Of a stretch of DNA of 64,000 bases, positions 8,878 to 17,567 are shown piece after piece; positions within the stretch are counted from its first letter, which is position 1; each line of letters begins with the position of its first letter. The stretch comes from an uncultured Myxococcales bacterium (lineage in GTDB: Bacteria > Myxococcota_A > UBA9042), in contig CAIYWC010000128.1 in the NCBI GenBank assembly GCA_903929795.1, positions 1 through 64,000 of the forward strand. The letters run 5' to 3'. Below the pieces are notes generated by a model, which did not search any database, was not told where the DNA came from, and worked only from the letters and a program-made list of their open reading frames with translations. A program made the position numbers and the translations under genes.

Positions 8878-10422
8878 TCAGCTCTCCAGCGCGGCGATCG
8901 CCGCCGGCAGGCAATCCAGCAGCTCAGACGCGAGGCCCGCGCGCAGACCCGCTTGCGCCCGCAAACGCTGGCCCGCGAGGCTGTGCAGCGCCACGCCCAG
9001 ACGCGCCGCGGCAAACAGCGGCAGCCCCTGCGCCAGCAGCCCGCCGATCAACCCGGTCAGCACGTCGCCCGTCCCGCCTTTGGCCAGCGCCGCGTTCGCC
9101 TCTGCGCACAGCGCCCACTGGCCGTCAGGCGCCACCACGAGCGTCCGCGCGCCCTTGAGCACCACCACCGCCTGCAGCTCCGCGGCCAGCTGCCGCGCAG
9201 AGCCAAGCCGGTCCGCCTCCACGGCATCCACCGTCTTGCCCATCAGGACAGCCATTTCACCCGGGTGCGGCGTCAGCACGAGCCGCCCGGCCGCCGGCGT
9301 CGCCATCTCGCGCTTGCCCGCGAGGATCTGCAGCGCGTCCGCGTCCAGCACGACCGGCACGTCCGTCATCGCCAGCACGCGCTGGATCAGGTCCACTTCC
9401 GCCGCGCTCGTGCCCAGCCCCGGCCCAGCAGCAATCGCCGACTTCTTGTGCAGCAGCTTCTCGATCCGCTTGATCTCGGACGCGCCGCCGCGCACGGCCT
9501 CGACCATCAAGTCCGGGATCGACGCCTCCAGCCGGCCGCGAATTTCACCCGACGTACCCAGCGTGCACAGCCCGACGCCCGAGCGCAACGCCGCGCCGCC
9601 GCTGAGCAATGCCGCGCCGCCTTTGCCTGGCGAGCCGGCGAGCACAAAAAGGTGGCCGAATTTGCCCTTGTAGCCGTGCTCGTCCCGTGCCGGCAGCAGC
9701 TGCCGGGCGAGCGCCGCGTCGAGGGTCTGGCCCGACGGCTCGGTCGCCGCGATCCACGCCGCGGGCACGCCGATCTCGGCAATCTCCAGCTCCTGCCAGT
9801 ACTTCGGGCCGTCGCCCAGGAACAGCCCGGGCTTGGCCACCGCCATCGTCACGCACAGCTGGGCCACAACGGCCACGCCCTGCACGCGCCCATCCCGCGC
9901 CGACAAGCCCGACGGGATGTCCGCAGCCACGACCAGCGCGCGATAGCGGCCGTCCAGCTGCGCCGCCAGCGTCCGCACCGGCTCGCGCAGCTCACCGTCC
10001 AGGCCAATCCCCGCCAGCGCATCGACGATTGCCGCCGAGCGCCCCAGCGAGCGCCGCAGGTTCTGCAGCTCCGGACCGCGCGGCGGCTCTTTCACGACCC
10101 GCACGTCGACGCCGAGCTTTTTCATCGCGTGAAAATGCAGCGCGGCCTCTGGCGACATCTTGTCGATCTCGCCCGCCAAAAACACTTCCGTTTTGAATCC
10201 ACGGTCTTGCAGCACGCGCGCGGCGACAAATCCATCGCCGCCATTGTTGCCCACGCCCGCCAGCACCGCGATGTGCCGGCCATTCGCCGCGCCCACGCGC
10301 CGCACGATCGCGTCCGCGATCGCCCGCCCGGCGTTCTCCATCAGCACCGCAGCCGGCAGCCCGAGCTCCGCCATCGCCCGGCCATCGAGCCCACGCACTT
10401 GTTCTGGCGCCAAGATCTTCAT
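8878..10422 (-). CDS. nnr: Bifunctional NAD(P)H-hydrate epimerase/dehydratase
   Basis: It repairs damaged nicotinamide cofactors: the N-terminal domain epimerises R- to S-NAD(P)HX and the C-terminal domain dehydrates S-NAD(P)HX back to NAD(P)H using ADP or ATP. The 514 residues show the YjeF_N signature AGVGNNGGDGFVAARVL near residue 55 and a ribokinase-like domain from about residue 230 with AGSPGKGGAALLSG and the catalytic GTGDVLTGLIGG near residue 445. Length is typical of the fused enzyme. GGAG lies 7 nt before the ATG. It is 50 nt upstream of the MopE/Kelch lipoprotein and 137 nt downstream of pdxJ. Confidence 0.95.
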   Translation of the reverse strand: MKILAPEQVRGLDGRAMAELGLPAAVLMENAGRAIADAIVRRVGAANGRHIAVLAGVGNNGGDGFVAARVLQDRGFKTEVFLAGEIDKMSPEAALHFHAMKKLGVDVRVVKEPPRGPELQNLRRSLGRSAAIVDALAGIGLDGELREPVRTLAAQLDGRYRALVVAADIPSGLSARDGRVQGVAVVAQLCVTMAVAKPGLFLGDGPKYWQELEIAEIGVPAAWIAATEPSGQTLDAALARQLLPARDEHGYKGKFGHLFVLAGSPGKGGAALLSGGAALRSGVGLCTLGTSGEIRGRLEASIPDLMVEAVRGGASEIKRIEKLLHKKSAIAAGPGLGTSAAEVDLIQRVLAMTDVPVVLDADALQILAGKREMATPAAGRLVLTPHPGEMAVLMGKTVDAVEADRLGSARQLAAELQAVVVLKGARTLVVAPDGQWALCAEANAALAKGGTGDVLTGLIGGLLAQGLPLFAAARLGVALHSLAGQRLRAQAGLRAGLASELLDCLPAAIAALES

Positions 10423-10559
10423 TTATGCACTCCGAGCGAAATTCGAGATCCGACATCCTCGGTCCACGGTGTGCGGCCGGAGGTGCACGCTCGCGTTCCG
10501 CGTCCGAAATGGACCAGATCGGGCCGACAAACTTGGGGATTCGAATAAAATCAGCCTGT

Positions 10560-11288
10560 TCATGCCAACCGCATGGCGTCGATCATCTCGCGCACCGCCC
10601 GTTCCAGCCCCACCAGCACGGCCCGCGCGACGATCGCGTGGCCGATATTGAGCTCGGCCATGAACGGCAAGCGCGCAATATCCTGGACATTTTTGTAGTC
10701 CAGCCCGTGACCCGCTGCGACCCGCAAGCTCAGCTCGTGGGCCTGCTGCGCCGCCGCACGGAGGTACTCCAGCCGCTGCTCGCGCAGCAGCGCCGCGCGG
10801 GCCTCGCAATAGTCGCCTGTGTGCAATTCCACTGTATGCGCGCCGAGTTCCGCGCTCATGGCGACCTGGGCTGCGTCCGGATCGATAAAGAGTGACACCA
10901 CGATGCCGGCGTCCCGCAGCGCAGCGATCACCGGCCGGAGCGCCGCCGCGTGGCCCACGACGTCCAAGCCGCCTTCGGTCGTGCGTTCCTCGCGACTCTC
11001 CGGCACCAGCGTCACCGTATCCGGCCGCTCCCGCACGGCGATCCGCACCATCTCCGCAGTCGCCGCCATCTCCAGGTTCAGCGGGACCTGCACGGTCTGG
11101 CGCAAGAGCTCCAGGTCGCGATCCTGGATATGCCGGCGATCCTCGCGTAAATGCACAGTAATTTGGTCCGCGCCGGCCAACTCCGCCAAGCTCGCCGCCA
11201 GCACCGGATCGGGAAACCGCGTGCCGCGCGCCTGGCGGATCGTCGCCACGTGGTCCACGTTGACGCCGAGCTGAAGTCCTGCAGGCAT
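10560..11288 (-). CDS. pdxJ: Pyridoxine 5'-phosphate synthase
   Basis: It condenses 1-deoxyxylulose 5-phosphate with 3-amino-2-oxopropyl phosphate to form pyridoxine 5'-phosphate, the last step of the DXP-dependent vitamin B6 pathway in the cytosol. The 242 residues match the TIM-barrel family in length. Hallmarks are [12 protein letters not shown] at the N-terminus, [37 protein letters not shown] and the final [15 protein letters not shown] phosphate loop. It follows glmM with a 15-nt gap and is probably co-transcribed with it. GGAGG sits just upstream of the ATG. Confidence 0.97.
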   Translation of the reverse strand: MPAGLQLGVNVDHVATIRQARGTRFPDPVLAASLAELAGADQITVHLREDRRHIQDRDLELLRQTVQVPLNLEMAATAEMVRIAVRERPDTVTLVPESREERTTEGGLDVVGHAAALRPVIAALRDAGIVVSLFIDPDAAQVAMSAELGAHTVELHTGDYCEARAALLREQRLEYLRAAAQQAHELSLRVAAGHGLDYKNVQDIARLPFMAELNIGHAIVARAVLVGLERAVREMIDAMRLA

Positions 11289-11303
11289 GGGATCCTCCGG
11301 AAA

Positions 11304-12662
11304 CTAGACGCCAATTGTGGCAATGACGGTGTCCGCGATCCGCCGCGCGTGCGCTTCCACGAGCAGCCGGTCCTGGCCTTCCACCATCACGCGGCATTTG
11401 CGTTCCGTGCCGCTGTAGCGCACGAGCACGCGGCCAAAACCGGCCAGTTCGCGCTCCGCCTCGGTGATCGCGCCCGACACAGCGGGCATGCTGACAATCG
11501 GCGGTTTGTCGCGCACCGGCAGGTTGATCAGCACCTGCGGCACATTCTCCATGACCCGCGCCAATTCGCTGACCCGCGCGCCTTCGCGCACGGCGATCGC
11601 CAGCACCTGCAGGCCCGCCAGCACGCCGTCGCCGGTCGTCGCGTGGTCCAAGAACACAAGGTGCCCGGACTGCTCGCCGCCGATGTTGAACCCGCCGCGC
11701 CGCATCGCTTCCACGACGTGCCGGTCGCCGACATCGGTGCGCAGCAGCGTGATGCCCGCCGCGCGCATCGCGATCTCGAGGCCAAAATTGGACATGACCG
11801 TGGAGACCAGCGTCGCCTTTTTCAGCGTCCCGGCCGCGTGCATCCGCAGGGCGACGAGCGCCATGATGCGATCGCCATCGACGGTACAGCCTTTTTCGTC
11901 AATCAAAATGAGTCGATCCGCATCGCCATCCAGGGCCAGGCCCATGTCGCAGCCCTGCTCGACGACGGTGCGCGCCAGCTCCTGCGGGTGCAGCGCGCCG
12001 CAATTCTCATTGATATTCACGCCATCGGGCGCCGCGTTGATCGTCACGACCTTGGCGCCCAGCTCCTCAAACACCATCGGCGCGACTTTGTACGCCGCGC
12101 CGTGCGCGCAATCGATGGCGATCTTCACCCCGTCCAGCGTCAAATCATTGGGGAAAGTCGTCTTCAACTTGACCACGTACCGGCCCCACGCGTCGTCGAT
12201 GCGGTGGGCCCGGCCAATGTCCGCGCCGTGGGCCAGCGCGGCTTGCAACGCCGGCGGATCCTCGACCATCTCCTCAATTTGCCGCTCGAGCTCGTCGTCC
12301 AACTTGTAGCCGTCGGCACCAAAAATCTTGATGCCGTTGTCGTGAAACGGGTTGTGCGAGGCCGAGATCACCACGCCCGCATCCGCGCGCATGCCCAGCG
12401 TCATGAACGCGATGCCCGGCGTCGGCAGCGGCCCCAGCAGGTACGGCTCGGCACCCACGGAGCACAGCCCCGCTACAAGCGCGTTTTCAAACAGATAACC
12501 GCTGCGCCGGGTGTCCTTGCCGATCAGCACGCGCATGCCGTCGTGGCGCCGCCGACACAACACCCCCAGCGCACGGCCGATCTGCAGCGCGTTTTCCGCC
12601 GTCATCACGCCGGAATTGGCGTCGCCGCGCACGCCATCGGTTCCAAAGAGCTTTGTCGCCAT
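11304..12662 (-). CDS. glmM: Phosphoglucosamine mutase
   Basis: It interconverts glucosamine 6-phosphate and glucosamine 1-phosphate, on the route to UDP-GlcNAc for peptidoglycan and LPS. Present are KLFGTDGVRG at the N-terminus, the active-site phosphoserine loop ISASHNPFHDNG, the metal loop DGDADRLILID, the sugar-binding GGEQSGH and the C-terminal phosphate-binding VRYSGTE. The start at 12662 is chosen because GGGG lies 6 nt upstream and ATKLFGTDG then follows as in family members; in-frame TTG (12686) and ATG (12674) lie further upstream. It stands between the patatin-like gene (30-nt gap) and pdxJ (15-nt gap), so these probably form an operon. Confidence 0.97.
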   Translation of the reverse strand: MATKLFGTDGVRGDANSGVMTAENALQIGRALGVLCRRRHDGMRVLIGKDTRRSGYLFENALVAGLCSVGAEPYLLGPLPTPGIAFMTLGMRADAGVVISASHNPFHDNGIKIFGADGYKLDDELERQIEEMVEDPPALQAALAHGADIGRAHRIDDAWGRYVVKLKTTFPNDLTLDGVKIAIDCAHGAAYKVAPMVFEELGAKVVTINAAPDGVNINENCGALHPQELARTVVEQGCDMGLALDGDADRLILIDEKGCTVDGDRIMALVALRMHAAGTLKKATLVSTVMSNFGLEIAMRAAGITLLRTDVGDRHVVEAMRRGGFNIGGEQSGHLVFLDHATTGDGVLAGLQVLAIAVREGARVSELARVMENVPQVLINLPVRDKPPIVSMPAVSGAITEAERELAGFGRVLVRYSGTERKCRVMVEGQDRLLVEAHARRIADTVIATIGV

Positions 12663-12692
12663 CGTCGTCCCCATCGCAAGAGCCAAGCTGTC

Positions 12693-14060
12693 CTATGAAC
12701 GCACGACGCGCAGCGGCACCGGCGGTTCCAAGCCCGTCTGCCGCGGCGGGTGCAGCTCGCGCTGCAGGACGCGCATGATCGTCTTGTCGTCATAGCCGCT
12801 CGCCCGGATCTCCTCGACCCGCTCGCGGAGCCGGTCAAAATCCGTGCGAATTCCATAACTTTTCAGGATCGTTTCCACGCGCGTGGCGTGCCGCTCCAGC
12901 GCTTCCGTCGCGCTGATGTAGCCGTGCATCGCGCTTTCGGCCCGCGCCCAGAAATTGAGCGGGTTGGTCTGAAAGAATTTCACGTCCGTCTCGGACGGCT
13001 CCAACAGAATCACGTCGCCGTGGAAGTTCGGATTCATCTGCAGCTTTTCAATGCCGAGCATCAGCCGCGTGTGCAAGAGCGTGCGGAACGCCTGGTTGAT
13101 GACGGTCGCGACGCCCATGTCCGACAGCGAAGTCTGGCCGTTCAAGAGCTGGTCGGCATTGTAATTCACAAATGGCCGAAAGGGGTTGTACGCGATGACA
13201 AGCTGTGCGCCGCGCTTGACGGCCTGGCTGATGTTGGCGGTCTTGCGCACGCCGCCGTCCAGGTAGTCCTTGCCGCGGATGCGTGCCGGCTTGTAGAACC
13301 CGGGAATCGCGGAAGACGCCTGAACCGCCTCGGAGATCGACACGCTGGCGTCTTCGTCGTGGCCAAAAACCACGCCTTCCGCCGTGTCCAGGTGCGTCGC
13401 GCCGATGTAGAGCGACTTGCCGCGCTCCATGTGCAACAGCCTGAAATCGTTTGGAACTCCGTTCTTGCGCAGCTGCTCGCGGATGAACTCCTCGATGCCG
13501 TTGTTGACAAACAGCCCCGACGGCAGGTAGCCCAGCCCGGGCCGCAACTCGGCGTCGCGCAGCATCTCGCGCACGAGCGGCTGCACCAGCGCTTCGGCCG
13601 CGTCGTAGCTCGGCGTCTTGACGAAATCGCGCACCGCGTTGATCAGCTCCGGGCGTTTTTGCAGCACGTACCGGCCCAGCGTCATCGAGGCGGACGGCAA
13701 AAAGCCGACGGCGTCGCGGCCCAGGCGCAGCGGCCGGCTGATGAATTCACGCCAGTTGGGGCGGTAAAAATCGGAGAGCCGGAAGCGATCGATGCGCGTG
13801 CTCGCGCCTTCCAAGGACTTGAGCATCTCCTCGGGGCCAACGCCCGCGGCCATCGGCGCGGCCAAAAACGCGCCGGCGGAGATCCCGACGTAGATGTCAA
13901 AGTCGGTGACGGAGCGATTGGCGAGCAGCGTGTTCAGCGCGATGAGCCCGCCGATCTTGAACGCGCCACCGGAGATTGCGCCGCCGGCCAAGACCAAGGC
14001 GACCTTGGCGTGCGGGCGCGGGCGCGTCCGATCCCCTTTTTCGACAAACGTGATGCCCAT
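12693..14060 (-). CDS. Patatin-like phospholipase
   Basis: A 455-residue predicted serine acyl hydrolase. The patatin fold is marked by the glycine-rich oxyanion region (LVLAGGAISGGAFKIGGL, residues about 25-42), the nucleophile elbow GISAG near residue 60, and the catalytic aspartate in LDGGV near residue 270. The usual G-G-G-x-R/K-G is altered, having no Arg or Lys at the expected place. No signal peptide is visible, so it is likely cytosolic or a secreted effector without a Sec signal. ATG at 14060 has GGAGG 6 nt upstream; ATG at 14066 overlaps that site. It is upstream of glmM in the same direction. The substrate cannot be told from sequence. Confidence 0.88.
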   Translation of the reverse strand: MGITFVEKGDRTRPRPHAKVALVLAGGAISGGAFKIGGLIALNTLLANRSVTDFDIYVGISAGAFLAAPMAAGVGPEEMLKSLEGASTRIDRFRLSDFYRPNWREFISRPLRLGRDAVGFLPSASMTLGRYVLQKRPELINAVRDFVKTPSYDAAEALVQPLVREMLRDAELRPGLGYLPSGLFVNNGIEEFIREQLRKNGVPNDFRLLHMERGKSLYIGATHLDTAEGVVFGHDEDASVSISEAVQASSAIPGFYKPARIRGKDYLDGGVRKTANISQAVKRGAQLVIAYNPFRPFVNYNADQLLNGQTSLSDMGVATVINQAFRTLLHTRLMLGIEKLQMNPNFHGDVILLEPSETDVKFFQTNPLNFWARAESAMHGYISATEALERHATRVETILKSYGIRTDFDRLRERVEEIRASGYDDKTIMRVLQRELHPPRQTGLEPPVPLRVVRS

Positions 14061-14133
14061 GGTCATCCTCCAGCCGCGGCCGGCGCACATCTTGGCCGTG
14101 TTGGCGCCGTTGCGCCAGATTCTGCACGCAACT

Positions 14134-15261
14134 TTACACCACCAGCTCCAGCAATTTCTGCGCGAGCCGCGAAAGCCCGCTCTCTTTGCCCAGCGCGTCG
14201 GGGACCGTTTGCAGCCGCAGCTCCGGGTAGCCAAAAGCCGCCAGCTGCGGCAAGGCGTCCCGTGAACAGTGTACCGGCACGACGAGCACTTCGTAGCGCC
14301 GGTGGGTCAAGATGTGCACGATCGGCCCCAGCGGCGCGCTCGGCTCCAGGCCTTCCGCGCGCAACCGCGCGTGCAGCACGTCCAGACAGTCCAGCCCTTC
14401 CACGCCGGGCGGCTCCCACAGCCCTGCCCAGCGCACGTCGTCCGGCCGGCGCCCCAGCAGCACGACAGGCGCGCTGTCCGCCACGCCAGCGCCAAGAACG
14501 GGATCCGCGACAATCACCGCATACGCCGCCCGCACCAGCTGCGGCGCGGCTTTTTGCCGCACCGGCGGAATCCCCAGCTCCAGCCCTTGGGCACGCGCTT
14601 TGCAGTGCGCAAGGACCGGACAGGATGGACAATCGGGCGACCGCGGCGTGCAGACAGTCGCGCCCAGCTCCATCAGCGCCTGATTCCACGCGCTCGGCTG
14701 CGCGCGGGGCAGCGGCTCGCGCAGCCAGGCCTCGGCCAGACGCCAGATGTGCGCGCGGCCCTTGGGCTGGTTGGGATCGCCGGCGAACGCCGTCCAGCGC
14801 GACAGCACGCGCGCCACGTTGCCGTCCACGAGCGCGGCGGGCAAGCCGAACGCGATGGAGCGCACCGCGCCAACCGTGTACGGCCCCAGACCGGGCAGCG
14901 CGCGCAGCGACGCCTCATCCGCCGGCATCGCGCCACCGTGCTGCGCCATGACCGCCTGCGCCGCCGCGTGGAGGTTGCGCGCGCGGTTGTAGTAGCCCAG
15001 ACCGGTCCACATCGCCAGCACGTCGGCCTGGGTCGCCAGCGCGAGGTCCGCCACCGTCGGCCAGCGCGCCAGCCAGCGGTTGAAATAGTCGATGACGGTC
15101 TCCACACGCGTCTGCTGCAGCATCAGTTCGGAGACCAGCACCGCATAGGGCGACGGCGCGTTGCGCCACGGAAGCCGCCGCTGCTGCCGGACATACCAGC
15201 CCAGGAGCGCGGTGGCCTGTTGCGGCGCGTCAGCGAGGAGCGGTTCAGCGTCGTTTGCCAC
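14134..15261 (-). CDS. mutY: A/G-specific adenine DNA glycosylase
   Basis: It removes adenine mispaired with 8-oxoguanine, preventing G:C to T:A changes. The 375 residues have an HhH-GPD domain (RLPWRNAPSPYAVLVSE, LMLQQTRVETV, LPGLGPYTVGAVRSIAFG, VDGNVARVLSR), the [4Fe-4S] ligands C-x6-C-x2-C-x5-C (CTPRSPDCPSC and following) and a NUDIX-like C-terminal domain containing ILTHRRYEVLVVPV for 8-oxoG recognition. GTG at 15261 begins just before the conserved part and overlaps the previous gene by 17 nt. The open frame extends to 15450, but that part reads as the complement of the neighbour and has no family similarity. Confidence 0.95.
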   Translation of the reverse strand: MANDAEPLLADAPQQATALLGWYVRQQRRLPWRNAPSPYAVLVSELMLQQTRVETVIDYFNRWLARWPTVADLALATQADVLAMWTGLGYYNRARNLHAAAQAVMAQHGGAMPADEASLRALPGLGPYTVGAVRSIAFGLPAALVDGNVARVLSRWTAFAGDPNQPKGRAHIWRLAEAWLREPLPRAQPSAWNQALMELGATVCTPRSPDCPSCPVLAHCKARAQGLELGIPPVRQKAAPQLVRAAYAVIVADPVLGAGVADSAPVVLLGRRPDDVRWAGLWEPPGVEGLDCLDVLHARLRAEGLEPSAPLGPIVHILTHRRYEVLVVPVHCSRDALPQLAAFGYPELRLQTVPDALGKESGLSRLAQKLLELVV

Positions 15262-16318
15262 GTTTCTCTTTTTTGGCCGGTTCAGCGGCGGCCGGTGCAG
15301 GTGCCGCGAGGGGTTGCGCGGCGACGATGGGTGCCGGCAGGACGCCGGGCGGCAAGGCTGCGTGCGGTGGCGCGGGCGCGGCGGTCGCGTCCAGCAGCCG
15401 CGCGTCCAGGACGGTTTGCCGCCAGTTGCCGTCGGCAGCGCTGAACTCAAAAATCACCGGGCGACCGGCATCCGCCGGCTGCAGGCGCACTTCAAAGGGA
15501 TGCCAGGCAAAATCGGCCTTGTGCAGCGTGATCGACCACACTTCGCGCTCGCCGACCAGCGCGCGCACCTTCACATCCGAGCCGATGTCATTGCGCACCG
15601 CCCACAGGCGCAGGCCCACGCGGCCCGCGAGCACCCGCGCAGGCGTCGGGCGCGGCCAGGTGATGCGCGCGAGCCCGTCCTTGGCGCCCGGCTGAACCAT
15701 CAGGCCGTTGTGGCGCGAATTGCCGACCTCATGCACCGCGTCAAAGACGTCCAGCCACCAGTCACCGCCACAGATGTGCTTGGACTCACCGTTCCAAATG
15801 CAGCGGCGCAGCGTGCCATCGGGCTGCTTGCGCTCCACGATCGCGTCGGCCAGGTGCTTGCGCAGGTCATAGGCCGTGCGCGACGCGCCGAGGTCAAAAA
15901 GCTGCAGTTCCGTGCCGTGGTCGAGGTCCTCGTCGCGCAAGCGGCGGGCGGAAAGTTTCAACGTTGCCGCGCGGTTGTGCGTGGACACCACCCACAGGCG
16001 CTTGAAGCCATCCGCGTCCCAGAGATCCGTTGGATCGCCGACAATCAGCGCGTCGTCGTATTTCAGGGCATTTTGCCGGTACGCGTCGGCAAACCGCCAC
16101 TTCTGGCTCGCCGACCACTCGGGGTGAAAGCCAATTGCATCACCGAGTTGCACGTCACGCGCCAGGATCTTCGCGGCGGCTGCCAAGCTGGCATCATCGG
16201 GCGCGACGGCGTGACGGCCAGTCCGCAGCGCAAACATCGCGATGGCCGCGGCAAAAAGCGCGACGACGCCGATGAATGCCGCTGCCAAGCTGCCGCGCGT
16301 GCCGGGCACGATGTTCAT
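15245..16318 (-). CDS. Membrane-anchored protein of unknown function
   Basis: A 357-residue protein I do not recognise. One transmembrane segment lies at about residues 10-30 (SLAAAFIGVVALFAAAIAMFAL), with the remainder outside the cytoplasm. The body contains a possible carbohydrate-binding-like beta region (GRVGLRLWAVRNDIG and VWSITLHKADFAWHPFEVRL) and a Cys pair (RRCIWNGE and HICGGDWW). The final 50 residues are a Pro/Ala linker ending in a basic KKEKRGKRR tail. It overlaps mutY by 17 nt, implying coupled translation. The polysaccharide deacetylase gene lies 255 nt upstream, so an envelope-polysaccharide role is possible but unproven. Confidence 0.7.
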   Translation of the reverse strand: MNIVPGTRGSLAAAFIGVVALFAAAIAMFALRTGRHAVAPDDASLAAAAKILARDVQLGDAIGFHPEWSASQKWRFADAYRQNALKYDDALIVGDPTDLWDADGFKRLWVVSTHNRAATLKLSARRLRDEDLDHGTELQLFDLGASRTAYDLRKHLADAIVERKQPDGTLRRCIWNGESKHICGGDWWLDVFDAVHEVGNSRHNGLMVQPGAKDGLARITWPRPTPARVLAGRVGLRLWAVRNDIGSDVKVRALVGEREVWSITLHKADFAWHPFEVRLQPADAGRPVIFEFSAADGNWRQTVLDARLLDATAAPAPPHAALPPGVLPAPIVAAQPLAAPAPAAAEPAKKEKRGKRR

Positions 16319-16510
16319 GGTTGCCGCGCCTCAGGAGTCGCCGGGGTCGGTGAGCGCCGGGAGCCACGCGGCGCCAGACACAGACGTCGCCGCACGCGAA
16401 TCGCCCGAAACGAGCTTAGGGCCCGTGCGAGAAAGAATCAACGCTTGGGGTCAGCGCTCGCCCACTGTGGCTTTCGCGGTGCACCCGCGCAAAAGGCTGA
16501 TTGGGCGCGG

Positions 16511-16545
16511 CTTGTCGGCGGGCTCGGCGGGCTCCTGCCGACAGG
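16511..16545 (-). other. Hairpin downstream of the polysaccharide deacetylase
   Basis: The 255 nt between the deacetylase stop and the next gene hold one clear inverted repeat: CTTGTCGGC at 16511-16519 pairs with GCCGACAGG at 16537-16545 (nine pairs, one G-T, 17-nt loop). A TTTT lies about 15 nt beyond it on the minus strand. It may attenuate or terminate. I see nothing else in this gap. Confidence 0.35.
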
Positions 16546-16573
16546 CGACGCGCTCCGACACGTTCCCGAATTC

Positions 16574-17452
16574 CTACGCCACGCCATCCAGCACGAGCGG
16601 CAAATCGCGCGGCGTCCGGGCCGCGACATGCGCCAGCGTGCCGAAATGGAAGCGGTCCAGCAGCAAGTCAACCTTGCCGGCGACGCCGTCCAAGCCGACG
16701 TAGTACTTGAAGCGCCGGGCGAGCGGCAGGTGCATGCGCGGCTGGTCCGGATCGAGCTCGCGCGGATGCAGGTACACGATCGCCGGCGTGCGCCGCAGCT
16801 CGCAGGACTGGAACGCCGCTTGCAACACCGGTTTGGGCAAGATGCGCAGATAGCCGCCGCCGGAAAACGCCAGCTCGCGGCCGCCCACGCGCAGCGGCAC
16901 GACGGGCACTTCCAGCAGCGTCCGGCCATCGCCCAGCACGATGTCAAACGGCCTGCTGCGGTCCAGCGGATAGCCGCCGTGCGCGCGCCCAGTCAGGAAA
17001 AACGAGGAGTCCAGGGTGATGCCGCGCGAGGCGAGGATCGGCAGCGCCCAGGTCTCCCGCGGGCTGAGCGAAAAGCCAGGCGCCCGAAAACACATGATAT
17101 CCCGACGGGTTGCCCGCGACAGCGCCACGAGCGACTGGTCCAGATCGCGGGCGAAATCGTCGGGTCCCAAGTGCTGCAGCAGCCGGTGCATGTGGCCGTG
17201 CGAGCCAACGTCATGGCCGCGCCGGGCGATCTCCGCCACGAGGTCCGGCGCCACTTCCGCGATCCAGCCCAGCACGAAGAACGTCGCCTTCACGCCGCGC
17301 AGGTCCAGCGCGTCCAGCATCCGCTCCGTGCCGATCTGCACGCGCCGCTCCAGCCGTCGCCACGCCGCCGGATCCGGCGCGCGGTCGTATTCCAGGATGT
17401 GGAACCAGTCCTCGACATCGATGCTCCAGCCATGGGTGACGGGTTGGGTCAT
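16574..17452 (-). CDS. Polysaccharide deacetylase, exosortase-locus (DUF3473) type
   Basis: A 292-residue NodB-fold deacetylase expected to remove acetyl groups from an extracellular or lipid-linked polysaccharide. The N-terminus has WSIDVEDWFH (metal and catalytic Asp), followed by KATFFVLGW and the metal histidines in SHGHMHRLL. The C-terminal portion matches the DUF3473 extension of enzymes linked to exosortase loci: LHPRELDPDQPR, then YYVGL and DRFHFGT. ATG at 17452 directly precedes the conserved start, and no signal peptide is present. No exosortase or PEP-CTERM protein is found in the window, so the polysaccharide partner lies elsewhere or is different. Confidence 0.88.
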   Translation of the reverse strand: MTQPVTHGWSIDVEDWFHILEYDRAPDPAAWRRLERRVQIGTERMLDALDLRGVKATFFVLGWIAEVAPDLVAEIARRGHDVGSHGHMHRLLQHLGPDDFARDLDQSLVALSRATRRDIMCFRAPGFSLSPRETWALPILASRGITLDSSFFLTGRAHGGYPLDRSRPFDIVLGDGRTLLEVPVVPLRVGGRELAFSGGGYLRILPKPVLQAAFQSCELRRTPAIVYLHPRELDPDQPRMHLPLARRFKYYVGLDGVAGKVDLLLDRFHFGTLAHVAARTPRDLPLVLDGVA

Positions 17453-17567
17453 GCCCAGAGTGTCGGATCTACGGCACGTTCGCGCAAGCAACACCTGCTG
17501 GCAGAAGTCGAATCCCTGGCTGAGGCTGGGCCGCTGCCTCGCGACGGGGCGGCACGGCGCCATTCGC

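Noticed and set aside
15262-15450. Extended mutY start at 15450
   Set aside because: The added residues are low-complexity and overlap the preceding gene by 200 nt, and MutY similarity begins just after the GTG at 15261.
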